Origin: Patulibacter sp.
GTDB taxonomy: Bacteria; Actinomycetota; Thermoleophilia; Solirubrobacterales; Solirubrobacteraceae
Reading direction: 5' to 3'
NCBI RefSeq assembly: GCF_030655195.1
Contig: NZ_JAURWA010000176.1
Coordinates: 1-64,000, forward strand
DNA: 64,000 nucleotides
The notes below the pieces were generated by a model that was not told the DNA's origin, ran no database searches, and was given only the letters and a program-made list of their open reading frames with translations. Position numbers and translations under genes: made by a program. Positions 23,941 to 31,952 of the stretch are shown piece after piece; the stretch's first letter is position 1, and each line of letters opens with the position of its first letter.

Positions 23941-25275
23941 ATGGCCGTCACCCCCGTCCCCCGCGCGCCGTTCACCTCCCCGCTGGCCGAGCGGCTCTCC
24001 CCCGGGCTGCTCGACCGCTTCACCCGGTACGTCCGCGTCTCCACCCAGTCCGACCGCGAGGCCGAGGGCAGCCCCAGCACCGCCCGGCAGCTCGATCTCT
24101 CCAGGATGCTCGTCGGCGAGCTGCAGGAGATCGGGCTGTCCGACGTCGCGCTGGACGACGACGGCTACGTCTACGCGACGCTGCCCGCGACCACGCCCGC
24201 CGCGCCGGACGGGACGCCCTGGCCGGTCGTCGGCCTGATCGCCCACGTCGACACGAGCCCGGACGCCCCGGGCGAGGGCGTCGAGCCGCTGGTGCACGAG
24301 AGCTACGACGGAGGCGAGATCCGGCTCCCGAAGGGTGGCACCGTGCTCGACCCGGCACGCATGCCCGAACTGACCGCCCGGGTCGGCCACGACCTCGTGA
24401 CCTCGAGCGGCGACACGCTCCTGGGCGCCGACGACAAGGCCGGCGTCGCCGAGATCGTCACCGCGCTCGCCCACCTGGCCGCGCACCCCGAGCTGCCCCG
24501 CCCGACGCTGCGGGTCTGCTTCACGCCGGACGAGGAGATCGGCCGCGGGGCGCACCGCTTCGACGTCGAGGGCTTCGGTGCCGTCTGCGCCTACACGGTC
24601 GACGGCTCGGAGCCTGGCGAGCTGCAGGACGAGACCTTCACCGCCGCCGGCGCCCTGGTGTCGATCGACGGCCACGACGTGCACCCCGGCTTCGCGACCG
24701 GCAAGCTCGTCAACGCCGCGCGGCTGGCGGCCCGGATCGTCGCCGCCCTGCCGCCGGAGCTGACCCCCGAGGCGACGTCCGGCCGCCAGGGCTTCATCCA
24801 CGTCTTCGAGACGAGCGGCACCGCGGCGCACGCCGAGGTCCACGCGATCATCCGCGACTTCGACGACGACCTCCTCGCGGGTCACGCCGACCTCCTGCGG
24901 TCGATCGTGGCCGAGGTCGCCGCCGACGCGCCGGGCGCGGAGCTGCGGGTCACGATCGAGCCGCAGTACCCGAACATGCGCGAGCACATCGCGCGCTTCC
25001 CGGCCGTCGTGACCGCCGCCGAGCGGGCCATCGAGGGCGAGGGCCTGACCCTGGTCCGCACCGCGATCCGCGGCGGGACGGACGGCTCGCAGCTCAGCGC
25101 CATGGGCCTGCCGACCCCGAACGTCTTCACCGGCGGCCACGAGTACCACTCCGTCCGCGAGTGGGCCTCCCTGCAGGAGATGTCCGCGGCGGCCGCCACC
25201 GTGGTGCGGATCGCCGAGGCGTGGACCGCGCCGGACCTCGTCGCCGCCGCCGCGGCCGGGCACCTGCCGGCCTGA
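23941..25275 (+). CDS. pepT: Peptidase T, tripeptide aminopeptidase (444 aa)
   Basis: An M20 metallopeptidase of the PepT group. 'FTRYVRVSTQSD' is near the N-terminus; 'VGLIAHVDTSPDAPG' carries the first zinc His and catalytic Asp (near 103-107); 'LLGADDKAGVAEI' the bridging Asp; 'FTPDEEIGRGAHRFD' the catalytic Glu pair; 'IDGHDVHPGFATGKLVNA' the PepT-specific segment; and 'FTGGHEYHSVREW' the last zinc His. All ligands appear intact. It removes the N-terminal residue from tripeptides in the cytosol. The length is slightly above the usual ~410, with an N-terminal extension before residue 18. ATG 23941 is chosen over codons further upstream. Confidence 0.93.
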   Translation: MAVTPVPRAPFTSPLAERLSPGLLDRFTRYVRVSTQSDREAEGSPSTARQLDLSRMLVGELQEIGLSDVALDDDGYVYATLPATTPAAPDGTPWPVVGLIAHVDTSPDAPGEGVEPLVHESYDGGEIRLPKGGTVLDPARMPELTARVGHDLVTSSGDTLLGADDKAGVAEIVTALAHLAAHPELPRPTLRVCFTPDEEIGRGAHRFDVEGFGAVCAYTVDGSEPGELQDETFTAAGALVSIDGHDVHPGFATGKLVNAARLAARIVAALPPELTPEATSGRQGFIHVFETSGTAAHAEVHAIIRDFDDDLLAGHADLLRSIVAEVAADAPGAELRVTIEPQYPNMREHIARFPAVVTAAERAIEGEGLTLVRTAIRGGTDGSQLSAMGLPTPNVFTGGHEYHSVREWASLQEMSAAAATVVRIAEAWTAPDLVAAAAAGHLPA

Positions 25276-25288
25276 GCGCCCGCGCGGG

Positions 25289-25576
25289 TCAGTCGCCCAC
25301 CCCGGAGATCTGCAGGGCCATGTAGGCCAGACCGGCGGCGCCGAGGACCCGACGCACCGCGTTGTCGCCCGCGGTCAGCTCGAGCCAGGCCCAGACGACG
25401 ACGCCCATCCGCGAGACCGCCGTGGCGACCGCGGAGGCGTCGCCCGACAGCGCGCGCGCCGCGAGCGATCCGGCGACGGCGACGAGCAGGGGCGCGTTGG
25501 GGAACTGGACGAGCGGATAGGCGGCGGGCCAGCCGCGCTGCAGGCGTCGCCAGAGGGCACGGCGGTCGTCGGGCAC
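25289..25576 (-). CDS. Small membrane protein (95 aa)
   Basis: Begins 'MPDDRRALWRRLQRGWPAAYPLVQFPNAPLLVAVAGSLAAR' (read in parts) and has two to three hydrophobic helices. The first is amphipathic and Arg/Trp-rich, followed by 'FPNAPLLVAVAG' and a final 'VRRVLGAAGLAYMALQISGVGD'. Start GTG 25576 lies 6 bases after a TAGGCT -10, supporting translation. Function unknown; no family name recalled. It is convergent with pepT (13 bases between stops). Confidence 0.65.
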   Translation of the reverse strand: MPDDRRALWRRLQRGWPAAYPLVQFPNAPLLVAVAGSLAARALSGDASAVATAVSRMGVVVWAWLELTAGDNAVRRVLGAAGLAYMALQISGVGD

Positions 25577-25582
25577 GGGGCC

Positions 25583-25588
25583 AGCCTA
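25583..25588 (-). promoter_or_regulatory. -10 of the 95-aa membrane protein gene, leaderless spacing
   Basis: Minus-strand TAGGCT, 6 bases before GTG 25576. Confidence 0.5.
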
Positions 25589-25690
25589 GGGCTCCGGCCC
25601 GCACGGCCGGCGAGACACGTGGCGATCGCCGGACGGTTCGCCTGGCGCACCGGCGTCGCCCCCGCGGGGAGGGCGACGCCGGCCGGCGGC

Positions 25691-27391
25691 TCAGCGCCTC
25701 CCGAGCCGCGCGACCTCGAGCGCGTTGACCACGCCGTCCCCGTAGAACGAGTTGTGGCTCGTCGTGCCGGTGCACCGGGCGGTGTAGAGCGCCGGGTCCA
25801 GGTCGGGATCGGGGTAGGTCTGCACGCCGCCGGCCGGGCAGGGCGTCGGCGTCGCGGTGCCGCTCAGCAGGCGCTCCGTCTTCTTCGGATCCAGCGTCAG
25901 GCCACCGGCCCGCTTGTCGCGCTTGCCCTCCGCGGCCACGACGAGCGCCGCGACGCCCGCGGCGTGCGGACTGGCCATCGAGGTGCCCTGCAGGTACTGG
26001 TAGTACGACGCCCGACCGCCCGAGGTGTCCTTGACCACGAACGGCGTGGTCGGCTCACCAGCGGCGTCGATGTCCCCCGCCGCACGGCCGATGGCCTCGG
26101 GGTACGGCGCGAGCACGCCGTTCTGCGGCGAGCGGTACTGCGGCGTCCCGAACAGGTCGCGCGTGTCGCCACCGGGGGCGGCGACCTGCGTCTGCTCGAG
26201 GCTCCAGTTGGAGTAGTACGCCTTGCGGCCGCTGCGCCCGGTCGCCGAGACCCCGACGACGCCGTCGGTCTCGGTCGGCACGCTCAGGCAGCCGTTGTCG
26301 ATGGTGCGCTGGTAGGCGGCGTCCGGCGGGTAGTCCGGCGAGACCCCGTCGACCTTCGGGTCGTCGATGTCGGTGTTCTCGTTGCCCAGCGCGGCGACGG
26401 GCAGGACGCCCTTCTTCCGCGCGTAGTCCACGGCACGCTGGACGGCGACGATGGTGGTCTGCTGCTGCGCCTGGGCGGCCGGGGAGTCCGCCGCGTTGCT
26501 GCGGCAGTTGTAGAGCCACGGGTCGATGTAGAAGCTCATGTTCACCACGTCGACGCCGTTGTCGGCCGCGTAGGTGAGCGCGTCGACGGTGGCCTGGGCG
26601 AAGAAGTAGCCGGAGTCCTGACCGGCGCGCAGGTTGACGATCGAGGCCTTCGGTGCGACGCCGGCGATGCCGGTGCCGTTCAGCGGCGAGGCGATCGTGC
26701 CGGCCACGTGGGTGCCGTGGCCGTCCTCGTCGACGTCCGCGGGATCGGTGCAGGACCCGTCGGGGTCCTCGGCGCACGGGCCGTCGATGAGCGGGTCGTC
26801 CGTAGTGAAGTTGCGCGACAGGCCGCGGTCGAAGTTCGGGGCGATGTCGGGGTGCGAGCCGTCGACGCCGGTGTCCATGATGCCGACGCGGACGCCCTCG
26901 CCCTGGTCGAAGCGGTAGCTCCCGGCGGAGCTCGCGCCGATCGCGGCCATGTCCCACTGCAGCGGCGCGAGCGGCTCGACGCCGGTCGCCGGCGGGTTGG
27001 GCGCGGGACGCTGGCCGCGGAGCTGGTCGCGGAGCGGCTGGTCCCGCTCGATGCGGCGCTGCCGCTGGACCCGCTTGGCGGCGGCCCGCGTCCGGGCCTG
27101 CGGCACGCTGCCGATGACCCGTCGCTCGGACGCGGCGGTGATCGCACGGGTCGCGACGGCGCGGCCGGCGAAGCCCTTCGGCCCGCGCACCTCGCCGACC
27201 GCGACGGCCCGGTTGTACTCGGAGACGGTGCCTCCGGCGGTCTTCACGGCGGCGCGGAAGGCCGCCGCCGAAGTGCCGTCCTTCGCGACGACGGTGTAGT
27301 CCCGCGCACTGGGCGCGGCGGACGCTGGGGCGGCACAGACGGCGCACGCGGCCGTCGCCACCCCGAGCGCGAATGCTCGGTGGAGCTGCAT
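25691..27391 (-). CDS. Secreted subtilisin-like serine protease, S8 family (566 aa)
   Basis: Signal peptide residues 1-26 ('ATAACAVCAAPASAAPSA'), then an I9-type propeptide at about 31-95. Catalytic triad: Asp173 in 'GIMDTGVDGSHPD', His225 in 'DGHGTHVAGT', Ser471 in 'GTSMASPHAAG'; oxyanion Asn338 in 'ALGNENTD'. Inserts with Cys pairs ('PCAEDPDGSCTDP', 'YNCRSN') suggest disulfides and Ca2+ loops. The mature enzyme would be exported and self-processed. The ATG at 27391 has an AGGAGG Shine-Dalgarno. A tail of about 60 residues after the core carries 'TPCPAGGVQTYPDPDLDP', reminiscent of calcium-binding repeats. Confidence 0.93.
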   Translation of the reverse strand: MQLHRAFALGVATAACAVCAAPASAAPSARDYTVVAKDGTSAAAFRAAVKTAGGTVSEYNRAVAVGEVRGPKGFAGRAVATRAITAASERRVIGSVPQARTRAAAKRVQRQRRIERDQPLRDQLRGQRPAPNPPATGVEPLAPLQWDMAAIGASSAGSYRFDQGEGVRVGIMDTGVDGSHPDIAPNFDRGLSRNFTTDDPLIDGPCAEDPDGSCTDPADVDEDGHGTHVAGTIASPLNGTGIAGVAPKASIVNLRAGQDSGYFFAQATVDALTYAADNGVDVVNMSFYIDPWLYNCRSNAADSPAAQAQQQTTIVAVQRAVDYARKKGVLPVAALGNENTDIDDPKVDGVSPDYPPDAAYQRTIDNGCLSVPTETDGVVGVSATGRSGRKAYYSNWSLEQTQVAAPGGDTRDLFGTPQYRSPQNGVLAPYPEAIGRAAGDIDAAGEPTTPFVVKDTSGGRASYYQYLQGTSMASPHAAGVAALVVAAEGKRDKRAGGLTLDPKKTERLLSGTATPTPCPAGGVQTYPDPDLDPALYTARCTGTTSHNSFYGDGVVNALEVARLGRR

Positions 27392-27578
27392 GAGGGGGGA
27401 TCCTCCTGGTCACGTCCGGCGGGGGATCCGGACTGCGATCAACCCTCCCACAGCTCGCGGACCGCCTGCAACCGTCGCGGTGGCGGACCCGGAGCCCGAC
27501 GTCTTCGCCACCGGGACAGATCCGCCCGCCGATCCGGTAGACCGCGTGCCCGACCGCCGGCGGCTCCCGCCGGGGACC

Positions 27579-28151
27579 TCAGGGGGCGTCGCGGTCGGGT
27601 CCGCCGGCCCGGTGCTCGTCGGCCAGGATCGCCCAGCGCTCGTGGTCGCGCCACAGGCCGTCGACCCGCAGGTAGTTGCGCGAGAGGCCCTCCCGGCGGA
27701 AGCCGAGACGCCGCACCAGGGCCAGCGACGGCACGTTGCCCGGCTGGACGTTGGCCTCGACGCGGTGCAGCCCCAGGGCACCGAACGCGTGGTCCAGCGC
27801 GAGCCCCACGCCCTCGGTCAGGTGCCCGCGCCGCTCGTGACCGGCGAAGGCCTCGTAGCCCACGTAGGCGTTCTGGAAGTCGCCCCGGAAGATCTGCGAG
27901 AGCGTCACCCGGCCGACGAGCGCGTCGTCCTCGCCGCGGACGACGAGGAAGCCCTCGACCGCGGGCGTGCGGAGCCGGGCGAGGTAGGCGGCGAACGCCT
28001 CGGGGGTGTCGGGCGCCGTCGCCCACCCGCGGTGCAGGTCGGCGCTGGCACGGACCGCGACGACGAACGCGTCGGCGTCGTGCGCGGTCGGTGGGCGCAG
28101 CCGCACCCGCGGGCCGACGAGCGTCGGGGCATCGTCGGTCCCGGTCCCCAT
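27579..28151 (-). CDS. GNAT N-acetyltransferase, RimJ/RimL-like (190 aa)
   Basis: Fold blocks: 'VGPRVRLRPPTAHDADAFV' at the start, 'GRVTLSQIFRGDFQNAYVGYEAFAGHERRGHLTEGVGLALDHAF' (acetyl-CoA loop R/H-RRGHLTEG, residues ~107-130), then 'LHRVEANVQPGNVPSLALVRRLGFRREGLSRNY', typical of RimJ/RimL protein N-acetyltransferases. It probably acetylates an N-terminal amino group of a ribosomal or other small protein; the substrate is unknown. Start ATG 28151 is 6 bases after a TACGAT -10; the longer open frame is rejected. Divergent from the glycosidase-like gene. Confidence 0.88.
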   Translation of the reverse strand: MGTGTDDAPTLVGPRVRLRPPTAHDADAFVVAVRASADLHRGWATAPDTPEAFAAYLARLRTPAVEGFLVVRGEDDALVGRVTLSQIFRGDFQNAYVGYEAFAGHERRGHLTEGVGLALDHAFGALGLHRVEANVQPGNVPSLALVRRLGFRREGLSRNYLRVDGLWRDHERWAILADEHRAGGPDRDAP

Positions 28152-28157
28152 CGCCCC

Positions 28158-28163
28158 ATCGTA
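28158..28163 (-). promoter_or_regulatory. -10 of the GNAT gene, leaderless spacing
   Basis: Minus-strand TACGAT, 6 bases before ATG 28151. Confidence 0.6.
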
Positions 28164-28302
28164 GGGCGACGCGGGACGCCCGAGGCCGCCCCCTCGGCGG
28201 ACCCCGTGGCGGAGCGACGGCGACAGGGGCACGGCCGAGGGCGGGACGCGTGCCGCGGCCCGGGACGCGTCACGTGCGGCGCGACGACGGGCGCCGTCCC
28301 CC

Positions 28303-28308
28303 TACGAT
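28303..28308 (+). promoter_or_regulatory. -10 of the glycosidase-like gene, leaderless spacing
   Basis: TACGAT, 6 bases before ATG 28315; the same hexamer and spacing as the divergent GNAT gene. Confidence 0.6.
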
Positions 28309-28314
28309 CCGCCG

Positions 28315-29403
28315 ATGCCGTACCCACTGCGCCGCACCCGCGGCGTGCTCCTCCTCGTCCTCGTCGCCCTGCTCCTGCTCCTCGCGGGCGCCCGCGAGGC
28401 CTCCGCCCGCGCCCCGATGGTCAAGGGCCTGCAGGACACGCGACTGGTCATGTCGGACGTCCAGGCGGACCGCGACCTGTTCTGGAAGAAGGCCCGGCAG
28501 GCACGCGTCGGGCGGGTGCGCGTGCTCGTGTCGTGGGACGGCCGGGCCACGAAGCTCGCGCCCGACGTCGCGTTCCGCGTCCGTCGCGCGGCCGACGACG
28601 CCGCCGGCGCGGATGCCCGGCTCGTCGTCGGGATCTACGCCGCGGTCAACCGGGGCCGGGCCGTCCCCCGGCGGATCACCGGCACGCTGATCTCCCGCTT
28701 CTCGCGCTTCACCGCCTCGATGGGCAGCGAGTTCTCCGATCTGTCGCTCGGCGCGTACCTGACCTGGAACGAGCCGAACTTCCGCTCCATGTGGCCGCTG
28801 AACCAGCCCCGCACCTGGGTCCGGATGTCCAACGCGGCGTACCGGTCGTTCAAGCGCACCGACCCGGACACGAAGGTCTACGTCGGCGAGCCCGCCCCGA
28901 ACGCCCGGACGAGCAACGCCGTCGAGCCCGGCACCTTCTTCCGGCGCGCGCTCTGCCTCGACTCGCGCTACCGCTCGCTGAACCGCTCCAAGTCGTGCCG
29001 CACCAAGCTGCTCGGCGACGGCTTCGCGATCCACACCCACGACTTCTTCAAGGGTCCGACGACGCGGCGGACGCCCGCGGACGCGTGGACGATGGGCAAC
29101 CTGGCCGGGGCGATGCGGCAGATCCGCGCGCTCGGCCGCGCCGGCCGGATCACGAAGAAGGCCTCGCGCAACGTCCACATCACCGAGTTCGCGTACCGCA
29201 CCCACGGGTCGGCACGCACCCCCGACGCGCGTGCGGCGCGCTGGCTGCGCCAGGCGTGGAACTTCGCCCGTCGCGAAGGCGTGGCCTCGATGACCTGGTA
29301 CCAGCTGCAGGACCCGGGGCCGTCAGAGGAGTGGCGCTCCGGCATGCTCACCGGGTCGGGCCGCGAGCTGCGCACCTGGAGGACGTTCCGCTCGCTGCGG
29401 TAG
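28315..29403 (+). CDS. Secreted glycosidase-like TIM-barrel protein (362 aa)
   Basis: Signal peptide 'VLLLVLVALLLLLAGAREASA' (residues 11-31). The mature chain fits a clan GH-A TIM barrel: 'YLTWNEPNF' places a candidate acid/base Glu153 on strand 4 (the NEP motif), and 'HITEFAYRTH' places a candidate nucleophile Glu291 on strand 7, followed by 'MTWYQLQDPG' on strand 8. The closest style is GH39/GH5-like proteins of Thermoleophilia. The polysaccharide substrate is unknown. The first residue follows a TACGAT promoter. It may act on the cell's own envelope polymer or on plant material. Confidence 0.75.
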   Translation: MPYPLRRTRGVLLLVLVALLLLLAGAREASARAPMVKGLQDTRLVMSDVQADRDLFWKKARQARVGRVRVLVSWDGRATKLAPDVAFRVRRAADDAAGADARLVVGIYAAVNRGRAVPRRITGTLISRFSRFTASMGSEFSDLSLGAYLTWNEPNFRSMWPLNQPRTWVRMSNAAYRSFKRTDPDTKVYVGEPAPNARTSNAVEPGTFFRRALCLDSRYRSLNRSKSCRTKLLGDGFAIHTHDFFKGPTTRRTPADAWTMGNLAGAMRQIRALGRAGRITKKASRNVHITEFAYRTHGSARTPDARAARWLRQAWNFARREGVASMTWYQLQDPGPSEEWRSGMLTGSGRELRTWRTFRSLR

Positions 29404-29488
29404 GGCGGTCCGCTCGCTGCGGCGGATGGTGCCGTTCGCCGCGACGGCCGCCCTGCGACCCCCGACGACGCCCCGCAGGAGGACGGGC

Positions 29489-29503
29489 GGCCGACGGTCG
29501 GCC
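29489..29503. terminator. Inverted repeat between convergent genes
   Basis: GGCCGAC-G-GTCGGCC, a perfect 15-bp inverted repeat between the ends of the glycosidase-like gene and aat. A weak bidirectional terminator candidate. Two direct copies of CCGCTCGCTGCGG flank the glycosidase stop (near 29390 and 29409). Confidence 0.35.
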
Positions 29504-29515
29504 CGCCGGTCGTGC

Positions 29516-30199
29516 TCAGGCGCGGACGAGCGCCGCGCCGTCGGCCGGCCCGCCACGCAGGTCGAGCGGGCGCAGACCACCGGTCAACGCCCCGCGCAGC
29601 CGCTGCTGGAACGCCGACTCGGGCACGTCGACGACGCCGAGGCGGGCGGTGTGGTCCGTCCGTTGCTGGACGTCGAGGACCGCGAAGCCCGCGTCGCGGA
29701 TCCGCACGGCCGCCGAAAGCACCGCGGCGGTGCCGGCGTCGGGGGCGACGTGGAACATCGACTCGAGGGTGTGGGCGCGGCCCAGCGTCACGCCGAAGGT
29801 GCCGCCGACGAGGTCGTCGCCGTCCCAGACCTCGAAGCTGCGCGCGTGGCCCCAGCGGTGCAGGGCGCGGTAGGCCTCGACCAGGCGCGGCGTCAGCCAC
29901 TGCTCGCGACGCCCGAGGCCCGGCCGTGCCGCGCAGGCCTCGACGACCCGTCCGAAGGCGCGGTCCACCGTGAGGCGGTACCCGCGCCGGGGCAGGGTCC
30001 GCCGGAACGTCCGGGGCATCCGCACGGCGTCCAGCGGGAGGACCGCCCGCGGGTCCGCGCGGTAGGCGGCGACGCGGAACCGGCCGTCCTCGTCGAGCGT
30101 GTCCATCGGGAACGCCCCCTGCTCGTAGACGAACAGCATCCCGGGCGGGTCGAGGATCCAGGCCCCGTCGTCCGTATCGGCCCCGGGGCGTCCGTCCAC
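29516..30199 (-). CDS. aat: Leucyl/phenylalanyl-tRNA-protein transferase (227 aa)
   Basis: Aat signatures: 'YEQGAFPM' near residue 31 (family Y-x-x-G-x-F-P-M), 'MPRTFRRTLPRRGYRLTVDRAF' near 62-83, 'WLTPRLVEAYRALHRWGHARSFEVWDGDDLVGGTFGV' (family Y-x-x-L-H-x-x-G-x-A-H-S-x-E), and 'LESMFHV'. The enzyme attaches Leu or Phe from aminoacyl-tRNA to N-terminal Arg/Lys, marking proteins for ClpS-ClpAP. Start GTG 30199 is chosen because a TACGGT -10 lies 6 bases upstream; an in-frame GTG at 30217 would be upstream of that promoter. Last of a run of minus-strand genes from dinB. Confidence 0.9.
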   Translation of the reverse strand: MDGRPGADTDDGAWILDPPGMLFVYEQGAFPMDTLDEDGRFRVAAYRADPRAVLPLDAVRMPRTFRRTLPRRGYRLTVDRAFGRVVEACAARPGLGRREQWLTPRLVEAYRALHRWGHARSFEVWDGDDLVGGTFGVTLGRAHTLESMFHVAPDAGTAAVLSAAVRIRDAGFAVLDVQQRTDHTARLGVVDVPESAFQQRLRGALTGGLRPLDLRGGPADGAALVRA

Positions 30200-30205
30200 G
30201 TCCCG

Positions 30206-30211
30206 ACCGTA
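30206..30211 (-). promoter_or_regulatory. -10 of aat, leaderless spacing
   Basis: Minus-strand TACGGT, 6 bases before GTG 30199. Confidence 0.55.
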
Positions 30212-30247
30212 GCGCACGCCGCCCGGGACCCCGCCGGGTCCCGGCGC

Positions 30248-31069
30248 TCAGCGGGTGTCGACGAACAGGGTCTGCGTCGCGGTCCCGAAGCGACCGGCGG
30301 CGTCGTGCAGCTCGGTGGTCGTCAGGCCGGTGCCGGCGCGGTCCAGCTCGGTCCTGGACCGCACCCCGATCCACTCCCCGGCGGGGTCCCGGTGGACCGC
30401 GACGTGCAGGTCGCAGTTGACGAAGAGGTAGCCGTCGAAGCCGACCGGCGTCGACAGGCCGTTGCCGAAGTCGGCGGCGGCCGCGGCGCGCTGGGCGCCG
30501 CTGGGCGCCTCGCCCTCGACGACCGGCAGTCGCAGTCGCAGCCAGGCGCTCCGGCCGTCGGGTGCGGGCTCGTCGAGCGATCCGCCGAACACGCGGATCT
30601 CCATCGCCGTGGGGTGGAACGCGACCTCGCCCTCGGGCAGGAACCAGCTCGGGGTGGGCTCGAGGCCCTCGGGCGGCGGCAGCTCGGGCCACGGGGCGCC
30701 GATGCCCGCCGGCAGCGCCACCCGCCCGCGGCGCAGCAGCACGGCGCGCAGCTCCATCGCGGTGCGGCCGCCCGCCCGGAGGCTCGCCTCGACGACCTGG
30801 AACCGGCGTCCGCCCTTCGTCACCCGCGTCTCGATCTCGACCTCGCCGATCGGCACGGGCCCGAGGAACGTGTAGGACAGCGAGCTGATCCGCTGCCCGT
30901 CGACGGCCAGCGCCTCGACGGCCCGCGCCAGCAGGGCGGCCGGGGCCCCGCCGTGGGCGCTCGCCGCGTCCCAGGGTCCGCGGGCGACGGGGTGCAGCGT
31001 CCACGTGCTCGTGCCCTCGCCGCCGGCGGCGACCGGTCCGGGCGTCGCGATGACGTCCGGGGCGCTCAT
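30248..31069 (-). CDS. Acyl-CoA thioesterase, TesB-like double hotdog (273 aa)
   Basis: The N-terminal half 'HPVARGPWDAASAHGGAPAALLARAVEAL' (residues ~26-54) followed by 'ISSLSYTFLGPVPIGEVEIETRV' is the first hotdog of the 4HBT_3/TesB-like group. The second hotdog, 'TPVGFDGYLFVNCDLHVAVHRDPAGEWIGV' and 'GRFGTATQTLFVDTR', ends the protein. It hydrolyses an acyl-CoA. Start ATG 31069 overlaps the stop of the hydrolase upstream (ATGA), so the two are coupled and probably act on related acyl substrates. The longer open frame to 31132 lies inside the hydrolase gene. Confidence 0.85.
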   Translation of the reverse strand: MSAPDVIATPGPVAAGGEGTSTWTLHPVARGPWDAASAHGGAPAALLARAVEALAVDGQRISSLSYTFLGPVPIGEVEIETRVTKGGRRFQVVEASLRAGGRTAMELRAVLLRRGRVALPAGIGAPWPELPPPEGLEPTPSWFLPEGEVAFHPTAMEIRVFGGSLDEPAPDGRSAWLRLRLPVVEGEAPSGAQRAAAAADFGNGLSTPVGFDGYLFVNCDLHVAVHRDPAGEWIGVRSRTELDRAGTGLTTTELHDAAGRFGTATQTLFVDTR

Positions 31070-31866
31070 CCGACCGCGTCCGTGCGGGCGACGAGCCCCT
31101 CGATGACACGCGAGAGCTGTCCGCCCTGCCACGCGATCGGGGACTTCCCCTCGTCCTCGACGACGAGCGTCGCGTCGCCGAGCGCCTCGGCGTAGCGCTC
31201 CGCCACGGCGAGCGGGTGCCCCGGGTCCGCCGCGTCGCGGTCGCCCACGACGACGGCGGGCACCGTGATCGCCGCCAGCTCGTCCAGCGACCCGTACGGC
31301 GCGCTGCGGGAGACGGCCCGGATCGCGTCGGCGACGGCGTCGGGGTGCTCGTGCACCGACAGGCGCTGGTGCATCACCTTCTGCACCGTCGGGCGCCAGT
31401 CCTCGGGGATGCGGTCGAAGTCGTACGCGTCGACGAACCCGTCCGCTCCCCCGGCCACCAGGCCGTCGGCGAGCCGGTCCCAGCCGGCGAGATTGCGCTC
31501 GTCCGTCTCCTTGCCGGGCTCGTAGGCCGGGGTGACGACGACGAGGCCCGCCACGAGCTCGGGACGGCGCAGGGCCACCCGCACCGCGGTGTGCGCCCCC
31601 ATCGACGCGCCGACGAGGACCGCCCGGTGCACGTCGTGCTCGGCGAGGACGGCGACGAGGTCGTCGGCCAGCACGTCGTAGCCGTAGGCCTCCGGCGTCG
31701 CCGCCGGATCCGACGCCCCGTGGCCGCGCGCGTCGTAGGTCAGGACGCGGTGGCCGGCCCGCTCGAGGTGCCGACTCCCCATCACGACGTAGCGGTGGCT
31801 CGCGGTGAGCCCGTGGAGCAGGACGACGGGCGGTCCGTCCCCGGCGACTTCGACGTGCAGCGGCAT
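31066..31866 (-). CDS. Alpha/beta-hydrolase (266 aa)
   Basis: Classic alpha/beta-hydrolase layout: 'VVLLHGLTASHRYVV' oxyanion loop near residue 15, 'YDARGHGASD' near 44-53, nucleophile elbow 'VGASMGAHTA' with Ser88, an acid near 'VVVGDRDAADP' (residue ~210), but the expected histidine near residue 240 reads 'EDEGKSPIAW' with no His. Instead 'DPGHPL' offers His217. The missing His at the usual place is odd and may mean altered chemistry. It overlaps the thioesterase gene by 4 bases. ATG 31866 gives 'MPLHVEVAGDGPP', a standard family start. Confidence 0.87.
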   Translation of the reverse strand: MPLHVEVAGDGPPVVLLHGLTASHRYVVMGSRHLERAGHRVLTYDARGHGASDPAATPEAYGYDVLADDLVAVLAEHDVHRAVLVGASMGAHTAVRVALRRPELVAGLVVVTPAYEPGKETDERNLAGWDRLADGLVAGGADGFVDAYDFDRIPEDWRPTVQKVMHQRLSVHEHPDAVADAIRAVSRSAPYGSLDELAAITVPAVVVGDRDAADPGHPLAVAERYAEALGDATLVVEDEGKSPIAWQGGQLSRVIEGLVARTDAVG

Positions 31867-31874
31867 CGTCCTGA

Positions 31875-31880
31875 GTCCTA
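31875..31880 (-). promoter_or_regulatory. Weak -10 candidate of the hydrolase-thioesterase operon
   Basis: Minus-strand TAGGAC, 8 bases before ATG 31866; the last base departs from consensus. Confidence 0.3.
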
Positions 31881-31952
31881 CCAGCCCGCGGCCGGAGGCC
31901 CGCGTCCGCCGGTGCGACGCGCGCGCCGGGCAGGCGGCCCGCGGCCGGTCGG

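Noticed and set aside
19651-25275. Secondary-metabolite biosynthetic cluster around the monooxygenase
   Set aside because: No PKS, NRPS, terpene synthase or RiPP core; genes fit lipid or ketone catabolism.
25619-28690. A 1023-codon plus-strand open frame
   Set aside because: It runs antisense to the subtilase and GNAT genes and arises from GC bias; the translation is Arg/Gly/Pro-rich without domains.
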